Shown here piece by piece: positions 47,246 to 58,979 of a stretch of DNA of 64,000 bases. The position numbers and the translations under genes were made by a program. The notes under the pieces were generated by a model. That model did no database searches. It was not told the DNA's origin and saw only the letters and a program-made list of their open reading frames with translations. The stretch is taken from the NCBI RefSeq assembly GCF_048544455.1, contig NC_133536.1, positions 25,174,152-25,238,151 of the forward strand, written 5' to 3'. Positions within the stretch are counted from its first letter, which is position 1, and every line of letters starts with the position of its first letter. Source of the stretch: Silene latifolia (Eukaryota; Streptophyta; Magnoliopsida; Caryophyllales; Caryophyllaceae).

Positions 47246-49167
47246 TTTCGCTCATTATCAACATCAGTTACACCATAGTAATCAACAAATTGTATTGAGA
47301 AAAAGATTTTTTTTAAAAATAATGATTTTGAAGTATTCTTTCTTAATCTTTCTTTGTAAATACTTTTAACCTTAAGATATATATTAAAAGAATCGTTTAA
47401 CTAAAAGCCAATAGAGAGATAAATGTTCATTGTGTTTCTTTTTTTACTAATTATAATACTTTTACATTTCAAAAACTTATCAAGAGTAGACTCTAAATTT
47501 CAATTAATATTATTTGAGTTTAAAACAAGAATATTGGTCTTAAATTTAACGGGATAAATAACATAGGTAGACAACAACAAATGTCTAGATATTAGCAAAA
47601 GCTTATCCTATCTAAGTAAGTGAGATGATGTGTAACCCATTTTAAACTTAAAATGAGTATATTTGTCTTAAGAGGCAAATTGATAACATAATATAATAAC
47701 ATAACACAATATGAAAGATCTTTTTCAACTAGACCTGGCAAACGAGCTAAATGGTCAGGTTAATTTCGGGTCAGTTATTTCGGGTCCATAGACTTCGGGT
47801 CCGCTCGGGTCGGGCCATTTAGGGTTCAGGTCAAATATTATGAAGTTATTTGTGGATAATAATTAGTTTGCAACAATAAACAATCGGGTCTGGTTATATT
47901 GTGTCAAATCAATTCGGGTTCGAGTCTTAAATTTGGGTGTCGGATCGGGTTATTCGAGTCGGATTAATTTTTCGAGGTCTATTTCCAACCAAGGATGATG
48001 CCAATAAAACAATCAAAGGGAGGATTAGTGAAATCATTTTTCTTGGTGTAAAATATTTGTTTTAGTTCGAATTCGAGCCGGTTATGACCACTAGGGCGGA
48101 CGATTAGTTAAATAGTAGTGATACAAGTAGCATCCACTAGCGGGTAATATGTTAGATTAGTATGTTCACCTTAAAAATGACAATGATTGATGAGATATGG
48201 TGACAATAATTGTGGTGTGGTGTTACTCCAATCATCTTTATTTGGTTCGCTCAATGCATATAAGCCGCATTGCTTTTGCTTTTCTCATGTGCTTTTAATG
48301 CCCATTTCCGCCGTCAACTTACTTCCCAAGGACGCCCCAAACTAAAGCATAACCATCATCTATGTCCTTTGATTTCATTTTCTCACAACATATAAATGCC
48401 CAATTTCTACTTAATGGCTCATAATTATAAGTACGGAGTGTATAATTTAAAGGCCCCTAATTAAAAACAACTATTCTTATTTATAACGAAAAGTAATATG
48501 AGATCTCCTCTTTTTAATGTTTTTTTAATCGGATGTGAGATATCACAGGTTTGTGACACGTCATTACTCATAAATGAGAATTTGTGATTTTTTCGGTGTT
48601 TAATTGTATTTTTTTCTTTCAAATTGCTTTTCTAAATGAAATTTGCGTCCTTATTTAACATATGACGTGAATTTTCATGCCTTAGCCAAGGTTTGGACGT
48701 GAAATATGCACGTCTCAACCTAAGCAAAGACGTGCATGTTTCACGTCCGAACATAGGTCTTAAACGAGTAAGGATCATCTCTATTTCTTTAAAAAAAAAT
48801 GGAGACTCTGTTACTGGTCTGGATTGAACTCTGGGCCTGATCGTGTGGTTGTAAATTTACTTGATAAAGAAAAGAATAATCTGTGAAGTTAGGAGGTATA
48901 ATACAATAATCTTCTCTGAGAGAAAATGGAAATAAGGAAAATGGAGAGGAATTCATTTTCGTCTTAAACATGAAAATCTAGGTCTTTACCTAGGCCATGA
49001 GCCAAGGTCGTTTATCTCGATGAGGTAATTGATATAAAAAAATCACCCCTATTTGACACCACTTTGCAAAGTTATTTCCATTTATGTTTTCATATTGAAT
49101 TCGTGGTAAATTTACGTTGTATTTTATACATGGTACTACTTATAATTTTCAACGTTGTTCATATTAA
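47246..49167. other. AT-rich intergenic DNA with a dispersed repeat
   Basis: No gene is visible. The part at 47733-47960 begins GACCTGGCAAACGAG and is rich in TCGGGTC/TCGGGT phrases. It resembles sequence in the HLS1-like intron (20088-20230) and in LPA3 intron 11 (18338-18560), so it is a dispersed repeat of unknown class. A long hairpin lies at 48691-48752. Confidence 0.5.
48691..48752. repeat. 25-bp near-perfect inverted repeat with 12-base loop
   Basis: The core arms 48695-48715 and 48728-48748 are reverse complements with one mismatch in 21. The pairing extends outward four more base pairs including one G-T. Each arm contains ACGT-core motifs (GACGTGAAA and GCACGTCT). It could be a hairpin RNA precursor, a decayed foldback transposon or paired binding sites. 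Confidence 0.75.
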
Positions 49168-49200
49168 CCAGTATAAACCCCGTGCAATATATGCACGGTA
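49168..49200 (-). mobile_element. Helitron-like 3' terminus
   Basis: On the minus strand a perfect hairpin CCGTGCA-TATAT-TGCACGG is followed eight bases later by CTGG and then T. This matches the hairpin plus CTRR end of Helitrons. The 5' end, expected at higher coordinates, was not identified, so only the terminus is marked. Confidence 0.5.
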
Positions 49201-50286
49201 CCTATAGAGTTTTACTTTTCAGTTTCATATTTATAGAATTTAAATTGACAATTTATTTATTTTTCATGTTTCTCATCATTTTACTTTGATTTGAGAAATA
49301 AAAATTTAAATTGTAAGAAATAATGAAATGAGTATTTTTTTTTGAAAGTTTTTTTTTACCGAGAAATTAATAATGTTATTTTACAAATACTTACTAATAA
49401 CATATTTTTTAGCCGCAACTTTTTATTATAAAAAGTCAACGAATTTTTAACATAGAGTTGTTTAAAAAAAATTATTTATCATAAAAAGATCGGAGATAAA
49501 TTTGTGCGGGATGTGAAATATTAAATTTAATATTTAAATCTAAAAGATTATACCCAGTTATAACCTACTATGTCCATATCTATAGTATATGCTAAAAATA
49601 CCAAGCCTTATTTTAGGAAATATGTTTTAGGCGGGAAAATTTGGAGTTTCGCCTATTCTTTTAGTAAATAAGGGGAATTACACCGTCACTTATGTAGAAT
49701 TGTCGATGTTAGTAAAACAAAGTTAGTTTGTAATAAACGCTCTTAAAAATTATCCAATCGATCTTATTTCAACCATAAAATTAAGGTTTCGATTCTTACC
49801 CCAACGTAAGTGTGCTTATTTAAAGTTTAAAACAAAAAAAATTATCCGATCGAGCAGCGGTAGTTCATCAGACTCTTTTTAGTCAACGTGAGGAAAATGA
49901 AGTCGGGATATATAAGTTGAATGATTTTGATTTTAGTAGAAAAGTGTCGGTCCATTATCGTCTTCTGAATTGTGATCTAGCTAATTGTCACACACCCGGT
50001 TATTGTGGTATGTTGTACTAAAAAGAAAAACATTTTCAACAAAAGTTGGCATATTAGATGATTGGAGATGATATAAGTTCGGCCGACTGATATAATTATT
50101 ACGAGTAAGTCTTTTTTTTTTTTTTAAACATCATTATTCGGCTTAATATTAAAACAGTCAAATATGCTTTCACTTGTATATATATAAGAATTTTTTTGTA
50201 AATTTATATATTCTCCTTGTTTCATATATCATATTTGACCCGTTTAAGTTTGAGACGGATATTGTTGTTTTAAACAAAAATGTGTA

Positions 50287-50393
50287 CTTCCTCTGTTCTA
50301 GTGATATGTTTACACTTCTTTTATTTCTACACTTCATATATTCTGTGAGGGGGAAATAACGGAAGTGTAAACATATCACTGGAACGGAGGGAG
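50287..50393. mobile_element. Stowaway-like MITE (family 1, second copy)
   Basis: The ends CTTCCTCTGTTCTAGTGA and its inverted counterpart TCACTGGAACGGAGGGAG lie between TA pairs. The inner TGTTTACACTTC and GTGAGGGGGAAATAA sequences match the MITE at 24391-24480, with about 17 extra bases. Confidence 0.8.
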
Positions 50394-50583
50394 TATATTA
50401 TTGTTCTAGTTCACAAGCTATATGAGTACTATATAGTTTAAATTTACGTGTTTTTCTAATACTAACGTCTAATTTTAGGAGTTGATTGGGTTTTAACATG
50501 GTGATTTCTTTACAGAAGACTTACGCCGTATTACTTATATTTTCACAGTGCTAAGTAGCTTATACGGAGTACAATACTTCGTA

Positions 50584-50800
50584 CTACCTCCTATTTCAGA
50601 TAACCGTCCCATTGTGAATATGGCACAAGAATTAAGAAAATGAGTTTAGACCACACAAAATGAACAATGGGACAATTATGTAAATAGACGAAAATGGCAT
50701 TGAATTTGGACCACACAACACTTACCAAAAAAGAACAATGAGACATTATTGTGAATAGACGGAAATGGACAATGGGACGGTTATCTGAAATAGGAGGGAG
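50584..50800. mobile_element. Stowaway-like MITE (217 bp)
   Basis: CTACCTCCTATTTCAGATAACC and its inverted counterpart ending GGAGGGAG flank a 217-bp interior between TA duplicates at 50582-50583 and 50801-50802. The 86-codon ORF inside is an artefact of the repeat. Confidence 0.8.
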
Positions 50801-52139
50801 TATATGTTTAGATGTTTTGATCACGCACGTAATTATTAGAGCATCACACATATTAGTCGCACTAAAATACTTGTATTTATTTATTTAATTACTTCATAAC
50901 AAATTATTTTATACTCCGTAATCATCACTCTAATTCATTATACTCCTAGTAATTTAATTAATCCTTTTGATTTGGATATTGTAATTCTTCTTTTTAATAA
51001 ACTTAGAATGGGCAAAGCCACGTATAAATAGTCGACAAATAATGGAATGTACTTTTCTACTTGGCCTTGTCTTTTATTATAAGGTCATAATTTTAGGTAC
51101 AATGGTACTTTAATTTAGTTTTATACTTATATTTAGTTTAAATTAATAACTTTAAAGGGGACTCTCTTTTTATGTCGGTATCACGCGTAAGCTATTTTGG
51201 ATTTGAGTGCCATTTTAATGTTAAATCTTTCTTATGGTGTTCATGTGTAACCGATTAATTAATCACCTTTTGTATGTCATTACCACGAAGCTAAGTTTCT
51301 CTTGTATAAAATTTTTATAAATAGGATTTATAAACGATTAGCATAAAATTGTTGTTTAAATATTTATGATTTTTTAAATGATTAGCATAAAATAGTTGTT
51401 TTGATAAATCAAACATAAAACTTTAATACGGTAAATATTTTTACATAGTCAAGTTGAAAATTAAAGTCAAAAGAGAACAAAAAATTTAGGTTGACTCGGG
51501 AGTCAGGACGAAGTACTTATCCACTTTAATTCCTACTATTACAGTCGAATTACGTTGGTTATATTATAGAGAATAATGAGTTGCTTAGAACAAGCTAAGT
51601 TAGATGCAATGAGATATAATGACACCTTTAGCAAAATAATTGTATCTCTCACAATATGACCAGTTGACCACCCACAAAACGTGCTTCACATACATTCCAA
51701 GTAACTAGACAAGAAAATCTATAGTTTTTATGAAGAGAGTTTGACCTAAATCGTTGTGTTATAATATAAAATCGATCTTAAGACTTTAATTATCAGCTTA
51801 AATTCTTGGTTGAGATGGTTTCTTGACACGTTCTCTATGACAGATTACGTACTTTAACAATTGAAATAGGGTAGAAACATAACATATAGTCAATGACTCG
51901 CTCAAATGGTTAAGATCGTCTTAACCCATTCTTCTTAAAAATCGTCTAAGTTGTAAGACGACTCTCACATCCGATTAAAATAAACGGAAAAAACAAAGGA
52001 AGTTGTTAGAGGTTTTAAATTAAGACAGTTTTAAGAAGACTAAGGTCATGTTCTTTCTGAATTAATTTCAGCTCATTTCGGTCCAAGTCAGCTCTATTCA
52101 GTTCAGTTTCATTTAGTTTAGCTCATCTATTCTCAAATT
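50801..52139. other. AT-rich intergenic DNA without recognised features
   Basis: No gene, RNA or complete element was found. The last 90 bases (TTTCAGCTCATTTCGG...) together with 62495-62580 beyond the CACTA element form one GTTCAGTTCAGCTC-rich repeat that the CACTA insertion split. Confidence 0.5.
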
Positions 52140-52163
52140 AACCACTACTACAGATACAGGCTA

Positions 52164-52374
52164 TAACAACGGTTAAAAACCGTTGTTATATAAAAAAGCG
52201 AACGTTGTTAAAGCATCCGTTGTAAAAGGTTTTAACAACGGTTGGTTTTCTTAAGGAACCCGTTGTTAAAACTATTAACAACGGTTTTAAGTATAAAAAC
52301 CCGTTGTGGAAAGTGTGACTCAATTTTGGTGGGGAAGTTATAACAACGGTTGTAATATACAAAACCGTTGTTAT
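52164..52374. repeat. Left subterminal repeat array of the CACTA element
   Basis: About eight AACAACGG(T)/(A)CCGTTGTT motifs occur in direct and inverted pairs separated by 10-25 bases. In CACTA elements such subterminal motifs are transposase binding sites. The array is cut by element E at 52375. Confidence 0.8.
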
Positions 52375-54329
52375 TGTAACACCCCGCGCCATTCTTATAT
52401 TTTAAATGAACTTTTAAGTAATTTTTATTAAATAATTATTATTTAAAACTTATTTTCATAAAATATTGTCTTAGCCGTGTAACGGTGATGAGTTACTCGA
52501 CTTTTATGTTAAAATTGTGTGAATTGTGTAGTATTAGACTCACATGAATGTTAAATTTGATGTTTTTCATGCCCTTTGGTGATTTGGTGTTGAGTAGAAT
52601 ACTTGTATGATAATTCTCACATGTTTAAAGAGTAATTTCATGTCTTGTTGTACTATGGTGAAATATGAGATGATGTTAGTGTAATTCCCTCATAATTATT
52701 TGATTAAGCCTCACTTTAATGACTTATAATCCACCCCATATGTTAATGACATCTCAAATCTGGTAATTTTTCATGTATTCATCATATTAGAGAAGTATGA
52801 AATGATTAAATGAAAGATGGTTGAATTTGGAAGACTTTAGATGGATGCTTGATGAGTTTTCGTGTACAGTGATCCTCTGCCGGTGGGCGGCAGCCCACCC
52901 AACCCAACCGGCAGCGCGTCTTTGCATTTCGACTTGTAAAAATAGAGAATTAAGCCTTTGTGATCCCCCCTGCCGGTGGGCGCGGCAAAATGCCTACCCA
53001 ACCGGCAGCACATACATGAAACTTTTGGTGCCTTTTTTTTAATAGGGTGTATCCCCTGCCCGGTGGGCAGGCGGGAATCCAGGTCAACCGCAAAGAATAC
53101 ACAATGTGAAATGTTGAACTTAATTGACTATAGTAGGTATTCCCTGTAGGTGGGCGGCGACAGTCACCCTACGGAGAATACACATTGAATGTTTTTGACC
53201 TTGTTTCCTTTAGCTTGTATCCCCTGCCCGTGGGCGGCAAATGCCCACCCCGAGAGAATACACCCTCACCTAATTTGACATTGTTCACCAGAGCATGAAT
53301 CCTCTCGGTGGGCGGCAGGCCGGTGCCCACACCGGAGAGAGTACGATGTTTTTCATACCTTTATACTTATGCATGCTTCACATGAATTGTTTACGTTATG
53401 TTTGTGCAATCTTTTCCACTCGTATTTGTGACCCGAGTGTGACGTTTTACATTGTGAGACTACTCGACATTCCTTATTTATTTGCCCTCGGTCATTAGGT
53501 CACGGTTAGGTGCCATTGTTTCCGAGTTGGACTATTTTTCCTTCCGCCTCTTCGGACCGGGGGTCACGGTTAGGTGACAAGGTTCCGCTTGAGGTTACTC
53601 GACTTTCGGGCACGGTTAGGTGTACCATATTTCGAGTCTTGGATACGATTTGGTATCGTTTGTCTAATCGGGTGTCGTCCATCCCGAGAGTCTGGCCAGG
53701 TTTAGACTAGGACCGTATTATGATCGTCGTCCTACCAAGAGGTTGGAGTCTAGAGGGTTGTCTTGTTTGAGTCTATACTTTGTAATTTGTCTTACATTTG
53801 AGTCGAGTCATTATTTGACCGTTTGACCTAATTATTCTTCGCTCATTTATGCATAACTACTCTTATTGCATTTTGTATACTAATCATGATTCTCTTGTTA
53901 CCGTAAGTATTTATTCTTATGCTTGTTGGTTTAATTAAATTCTTAATTACTTGTATTTTGACATATTGTGGCTGGGAGAACCCTGAGTTACTCCCCACTG
54001 ACGGTGGCTTTCATATTTATTATGAATGACAGGTTGGTGATGAAGCTTAAGTGGGGAAGACCGTGTGAGCTAGCGAGTTCTTACCTCGGACCTTATTAGT
54101 TATTACATAATAGACTCACCTACTTTTCGAATTGATGTTAATTCGTGGGATATCTTTTCCCCAATAAATAGACTTGTGTTGTAAACTTAAACTTAATTAT
54201 CTAAACTTATCTATCGTGTTGGTGATACCTCGCATTGGACTTCACTAGAAGCTTTAAAAGTTTTAAAAATCTCGTGTTTCCGCCACGATTTACTAGTTAT
54301 ATTTAGTTGCCTCAACGAGGGGTGTCACA
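52375..54329 (+). repeat. Element E 5' LTR
   Basis: This 1955-bp LTR contains six hairpin units at 52871-53345 and the conserved TGGCTGGGAGAACCCTGAG block near 53969. It lies 232 bp inside the CACTA left end. Confidence 0.9.
52871..53345 (+). repeat. Hairpin array in E 5' LTR, altered copy
   Basis: Six units, each starting near CCTCTGCCGGTGGG or CCCCTGCCGGTGGG and ending near GAGAATAC, are spaced 80-95 bases apart. Compared with the 3' LTR copy the palindromic cores are disrupted (for example GGTGGGCGGCAGCCCACC, GGTGGGCAGGCGGG), while the sequence between the units is unchanged. Confidence 0.8.
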
Positions 54330-54331
54330 GT

Positions 54332-54343
54332 TGGTATCAGAGC
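54332..54343 (+). promoter_or_regulatory. Primer binding site of element E
   Basis: TGGTATCAGAGC lies two bases after the LTR end and complements the 3' end of initiator Met tRNA. Confidence 0.9.
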
Positions 54344-54500
54344 ATATATTGCTCCCGACGCACACACGTGTACCCCAACTTAAAATTCTTACTTGACCTT
54401 GAATAATGAATGAGAGATGGGTAGAATTAAGGACCTAAGTTGGTAGCCTTTTTGTGTATGTTTTGTGATAGGTTCTAACTTGTTTGCTCTTGTGCAAAAG

Positions 54501-56078
54501 ATGGTACGACCAACCAATGTGAAGAATGCTATCATACAAGCCCTCACGCAAGTGCTTGCTAATCAACAAAATGCTCAACCCGCTCCCCCTGCACCCGAAG
54601 CTAACCGTCAAGGAAGCTATGCTTGGATTGCAAGTCAACTAGCAAGGAATAAGGCTAGGACCTATGGTGGTGAAGTGGATCCCGTTGCTCTCTCGGAGTG
54701 GTTTCGTGATATGGAGAAGAACTTCTGTCTCTTTGATGCCCGAGAGGAGGACAAGGTGAGATTAGCCTCTCACTTTCTTGTGAAGGAAGCCGATAGGTGG
54801 TGGACTTTGACCGGTCCTACCGCTACTCAAGACCCCAACATTGATTGGAACCGCTTCAAGTCACTTGTGGAGACTCGCTTCTACCCTAAGGAGCTCAAAC
54901 AACAAAGATTGAAGGAGTTCATGGACTTCAAGCAAGGGAAGCTATCAATTCAAGCCTACACCGACAAGTTTAATGAACTTGCTCATTATGCCTCCAAGTT
55001 CGTGAAAGATGAAGAGGATCGTGTCTACTTCTACAAGAACAAGTTGAACCCTAAGGTGGAAAGCATGGTGAGAAGAAGCTCAACTACCTTTGTGGAAGTC
55101 TATGATGATGCTATTTGGGCCGAAAGCTCTTTGAAGGCCATTGAAGAAGATTCCAAAACCCACTCCTCTTCTCATTCTTACCGTTCTAACTTTCATGGCA
55201 AGAGGCCATTTGTACCTTCTACTTCCAACTATGCCAATAAGAGGAGGTTTGTGCCAAGGATGCAAGACCATGGAGGACAAGGACCAAGAGTTCAAGAACC
55301 TAGAGGACAAGCTCCCACATCAACTAATGAACTTGAGAAGGACCGTAAGTGCTACCATTGTAGGCAAGCTGCACACCCCGGAATTGGATGCTATGGCAAG
55401 CCCTTGACTTGCTTCCATTGTAAGAAGCCCGGACATCGTGTTGCCGATTGCCCCGAGAAGAAGAATGCTCCTACTTCGAATGCTAGGCCAAGAGGAACTA
55501 TCTTTGTCATGAGTCGAGCCGAAGCCGCCGCTCATCCCGATATCATTACGGGTATGTTCTCAATTTTTGATCAACCTTGCCTCATTTTATTTGATACCGG
55601 CGCATCTTTATCCTTTATATCTTCCAAATTTTCCGAAAAGCTAGCCATTGAACCAATTCCTAGTGTGGAAACTTCTATATCCTTACCTTCCGGAGAAATG
55701 TTCTCTTGTTCCCTCATTTTCTCCGACATTCCTATTTCTATTTCGGGAACCTTATTTCCCGCTAACCTACTTCGTTTTCCCCTTGAGGAATTCGATGTGA
55801 TTTTGGGTATGGATTGGTTGTCAATGTATGATGCAAGATTCGAGTGTCGAGACCAAAAGATTTGCCTCAAGAGTCCGCTAGGCACTCGTGTGTCCTATAG
55901 AGGAGTCCGCTCCCAAGAAGGTGTGAAATTGATTTCCGCTTTGAAGTTGATGAGCATGAAGAGGAAAGGTTACCAAATCTTTCTATGCGTGGTGACTTCT
56001 ACCTCCCCTTCCTTACCAAAGATTGAAGAAGTGCCCGTGGTTTGTGGGTTTCCCGATGTCTTTCCCGAATTGCCCTAA
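54501..56078 (+). CDS. Element E gag and aspartic protease
   Basis: The frame gives 525 residues from ATG 54501 to TAA 56076-56078. The open frame extends further upstream, but there is no earlier ATG in it before 54465. Residues about 40-230 form the gag domain (WFRDMEKNF, ADRWWTLTG, RFYPKELKQQRLKEF). A Cys-rich degenerate knuckle near 285 precedes a full CCHC knuckle (C304, C307, H312, C317). The protease has DTGA at D365, then ILGMDWLSMYDAR. The frame ends inside the conserved protease-RT linker, where related elements read on into RT. The stop therefore either truncates pol or requires readthrough or another translation route. Confidence 0.9.
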   Translation: MVRPTNVKNAIIQALTQVLANQQNAQPAPPAPEANRQGSYAWIASQLARNKARTYGGEVDPVALSEWFRDMEKNFCLFDAREEDKVRLASHFLVKEADRWWTLTGPTATQDPNIDWNRFKSLVETRFYPKELKQQRLKEFMDFKQGKLSIQAYTDKFNELAHYASKFVKDEEDRVYFYKNKLNPKVESMVRRSSTTFVEVYDDAIWAESSLKAIEEDSKTHSSSHSYRSNFHGKRPFVPSTSNYANKRRFVPRMQDHGGQGPRVQEPRGQAPTSTNELEKDRKCYHCRQAAHPGIGCYGKPLTCFHCKKPGHRVADCPEKKNAPTSNARPRGTIFVMSRAEAAAHPDIITGMFSIFDQPCLILFDTGASLSFISSKFSEKLAIEPIPSVETSISLPSGEMFSCSLIFSDIPISISGTLFPANLLRFPLEEFDVILGMDWLSMYDARFECRDQKICLKSPLGTRVSYRGVRSQEGVKLISALKLMSMKRKGYQIFLCVVTSTSPSLPKIEEVPVVCGFPDVFPELP

Positions 56079-58922
56079 ATCCCTCCCGAGCGTGATGTAG
56101 AATTTTCTATCGACCTTGTACCCGGAACCGGACCGATTGCTAAAGCCCCGTACCGTATGGCGTCAACCGAGTTGAAGGAGTTGAGAAAGCAACTTGATGA
56201 GATGATTGAGAAAGGATTCATTAGACCTAGTGCCTCACCTTGGGGTGCTCCCGTTCTCTTTGTGAAGAAGAAAGATGGATCCATGAGACTTTGCATTGAC
56301 TACCGCGAGCTTAACCGTGTTACCATCAAGAACAAGTATCCTCTACCGAGAATTGAAGATTTGTTTGATCAACTCAAAGGTGCTTCGACTTTTTCCAAAA
56401 TTGATTTGAGATCCGGTTATCATCAAATTCCCGTTCGTGAGTCCGATATCCCTAAGACCGCCTTTAGCACAAGGTATGGACACTTTGAGTTTAAGGTGAT
56501 GCCCTTTGGTTTAACCAATGCCCCTTCCATCTTCATGGACCAAATGAACCGGACCTTTAGTGAGTTCTTAGACAAGTGTGTTGTGGTCTTCATTGACGAT
56601 ATCCTCATCTACTCCAAGTCCAAAGAAGAGCATGCCGATCACCTTCGTATCATTTTGGAAATCCTCCGTCGACAAAAGTGGTTTGCCAAATTCTCCAAGT
56701 GTGAATTTTGGTTGTCTAAGGTGTCTTTTCTAGGCCATGTTATATCTAAGGATGGTGTCATGGTGGACCCTTCGAAGATTGAAGCCGTAATCGAGTGGAA
56801 GAGTCCAACCGATGTTGGTGAGATCCGTAGTTTCTTGGGTTTGGCGGGTTACTACCGTCGCTTTGTGAAAGATTTTTCCAAGCTTGCTAGACCGATGACT
56901 CAACTTTTAAAGAAAGAGACCAAGTTTGCGTGGACCGAAGCTTGTGAAGGTGCATTCCAAGAGTTGAAGAAGAGGTTGACTACCGCTCCCGTGTTGACCT
57001 TGCCCGAGGATGGAGTTGACTTTGATGTGTTTTGTGATGCTTCCAAGATGGGTTTAGGTTGTGTTCTTATGCAAAATAGAAGAGTTGTTGCCTATGCTTC
57101 GCGACAATTGAGAGTTCATGAGGTGAACTATCCCACTCATGATTTGGAATTAGCCGCCATTGTTCATGCCTTGAAGATGTGGAGACACTATCTCATCGGA
57201 GTTCATTGCCGTATCTACACCGATCATAAGAGTTTGAAGTATATCTTCACCCAAAAAGATTTAAACATGAGACAACGACGATGGTTGGAATTGGTGAATG
57301 ATTACGACGTAGAGTTGTTGTATCACGAAGGAAAGGCAAATGTGGTTGCCGATGCCCTTAGTAGGAAGTCCACTCATTCCTTGAGTGCCATTCGTGTGCT
57401 CCCCGACGACCTTTGTGCCGAGTTCCGTAAGCTAAGTTTGCAACTTGTGGAGAGTGGTTTTGATTATCTTGGTGCTATGGTTGCCGAGCCCGTTCTTCAC
57501 CGTGAGATCCTTGATAGCCTTGTGGACGATGCTACCTTTAAAAGTTTTAAAGCCAAACTTCTTGAAGGGAAAGCAAAGGATTGTGAGATTGATGCTAGAG
57601 GTTACCTTCGTTACCGAGGACGCATGTACGTGCCCGATGCCGTTGATTTGAGGAGGAGAGTCTTAGATGAAGCTCATCTATCGCCTTATTCGATTCACCC
57701 CGGAGGAGACAAGATGTATAAAGATTTGAAGCTTCAGTTTTGGTGGCCTAACATGAAGAATGACATTGTGTCATATGTTGGAAGGTGTCTTACTTGTCAA
57801 CAAGTGAAGATTGAGCATAAGAGACCCGGTGGTTTGCTACAACCATTGGATTTTCCTTTATGGAAGTGGGAGTCCATTTCCATGGATTTTGTGATGGCCT
57901 TGCCTAAGACCATCGGTGGAAAGGATGCCGTATGGGTAGTTGTGGATAGGTTGACCAAGTGTGCTAGGTTCATTCCTATCAAAGAGACTTGGAGTTTAGA
58001 CCGTCTTGCTAGTGCTTATGTTGAAGAGATCGTTCGTTACCATGGTGTTCCTAAGGAGATCGTGTCGGATCGTGACCCGCGTTTTTGTTCAAGATTTTGG
58101 AAAGCTTTGCAAGACGCTATGGGTAGTAAGTTGTTGATGAGTACCGCTTTTCATGCCGCTACCGATGGACAATCCGAGAGGACGATTCAAACCTTAGAAG
58201 ACTTGTTGCGTGCTTGTGCCCTTGATTTCCATTCTAGTTGGGAGAAGAGCTTACCTTTGGTGGAATTTTCTTACAACAATAGTTATCATGCTTCTATCAA
58301 GATGGCCCCTTATGAAGCCCTTTATGGAAGGAAATGCCGTAGTCCGATTTGTTGGGACCAAGCAAGTGATGTTCGTGATCTAGGACCCGACAAGTTGGCC
58401 GAGACGATTGATCAAGTGAAGCTCATCCGTGAAAGAATGAAAGCCGCCCAAGATCGACAGAAATCTTATGCCGATGTTCGCCGTCGACTCTTGGAGTTTG
58501 AAGTTGGAGATAAGGTATTCTTGAAAGTGTCCCCGATGAAGGGAGTAAAGAGGTTCGGAGTTAGATGGAAGTTGAGTCCGAAGTACATTGGACCTTATGA
58601 AGTGATAAAAAGGATTGGTGTCGTGGCTTATAGATTGGATTTGCCCCCGAGCTTGGGTAAAGTTCATGATGTTTTCCACGTGTCTCAACTTAGGAAATAC
58701 ATTAGCGACCCTAGTCATGTGTTGCAAAATGAAATTCCCGAGCTTGAGCCTAGTCTTTCTTTCGAGGAGAGACCGATTCGTATCGTGGATAAGAAGGAGA
58801 AGAAGCTAAGGAGCAAAGTGGTGCCCTTGGTGAAAGTGTTGTGGAAGTGTGGTGATGTAGAAGAAGAGACTTGGGAGCCGGAGGCTTCCATGCGTGTCAA
58901 GTACCCTAGTTTGTTTTCTTAA
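56079..58922 (+). CDS. Element E reverse transcriptase, RNase H and integrase
   Basis: This is the same frame as gag-protease, directly after the stop, and open for 947 codons; the first ATG is at 56157. Residues below count from that ATG. RT includes [27 protein letters not shown] and the catalytic FIDD (D147, D148). RNase H has FCDAS (D294) and [16 protein letters not shown] near 395. The integrase HHCC finger lies at about 505-550. The integrase core starts with SMDF (D577) and includes [21 protein letters not shown] chromodomain-like tail ([23 protein letters not shown]) ends at TAA 58920-58922. No other stop or frameshift was seen. Confidence 0.92.
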   Translation: MPPERDVEFSIDLVPGTGPIAKAPYRMASTELKELRKQLDEMIEKGFIRPSASPWGAPVLFVKKKDGSMRLCIDYRELNRVTIKNKYPLPRIEDLFDQLKGASTFSKIDLRSGYHQIPVRESDIPKTAFSTRYGHFEFKVMPFGLTNAPSIFMDQMNRTFSEFLDKCVVVFIDDILIYSKSKEEHADHLRIILEILRRQKWFAKFSKCEFWLSKVSFLGHVISKDGVMVDPSKIEAVIEWKSPTDVGEIRSFLGLAGYYRRFVKDFSKLARPMTQLLKKETKFAWTEACEGAFQELKKRLTTAPVLTLPEDGVDFDVFCDASKMGLGCVLMQNRRVVAYASRQLRVHEVNYPTHDLELAAIVHALKMWRHYLIGVHCRIYTDHKSLKYIFTQKDLNMRQRRWLELVNDYDVELLYHEGKANVVADALSRKSTHSLSAIRVLPDDLCAEFRKLSLQLVESGFDYLGAMVAEPVLHREILDSLVDDATFKSFKAKLLEGKAKDCEIDARGYLRYRGRMYVPDAVDLRRRVLDEAHLSPYSIHPGGDKMYKDLKLQFWWPNMKNDIVSYVGRCLTCQQVKIEHKRPGGLLQPLDFPLWKWESISMDFVMALPKTIGGKDAVWVVVDRLTKCARFIPIKETWSLDRLASAYVEEIVRYHGVPKEIVSDRDPRFCSRFWKALQDAMGSKLLMSTAFHAATDGQSERTIQTLEDLLRACALDFHSSWEKSLPLVEFSYNNSYHASIKMAPYEALYGRKCRSPICWDQASDVRDLGPDKLAETIDQVKLIRERMKAAQDRQKSYADVRRRLLEFEVGDKVFLKVSPMKGVKRFGVRWKLSPKYIGPYEVIKRIGVVAYRLDLPPSLGKVHDVFHVSQLRKYISDPSHVLQNEIPELEPSLSFEERPIRIVDKKEKKLRSKVVPLVKVLWKCGDVEEETWEPEASMRVKYPSLFS

Positions 58923-58935
58923 GGTAATACCTTTT

Positions 58936-58979
58936 CGTTTCAAGTTTCGAGGGCGAAACTTTTTAAAAGGAGGGATGAT
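58936..58979 (+). promoter_or_regulatory. Pre-PPT box and polypurine tract of element E
   Basis: TTTCAAGTTTCGAGGGCGAA is followed by AAAAGGAGGGATGAT directly before the 3' LTR. Confidence 0.8.

Noticed and set aside
53510..53710. 66-codon ORF present identically at 60116-60316
   Set aside because: It lies in both LTRs of element E, so the repetition reflects LTR identity and not a conserved gene.
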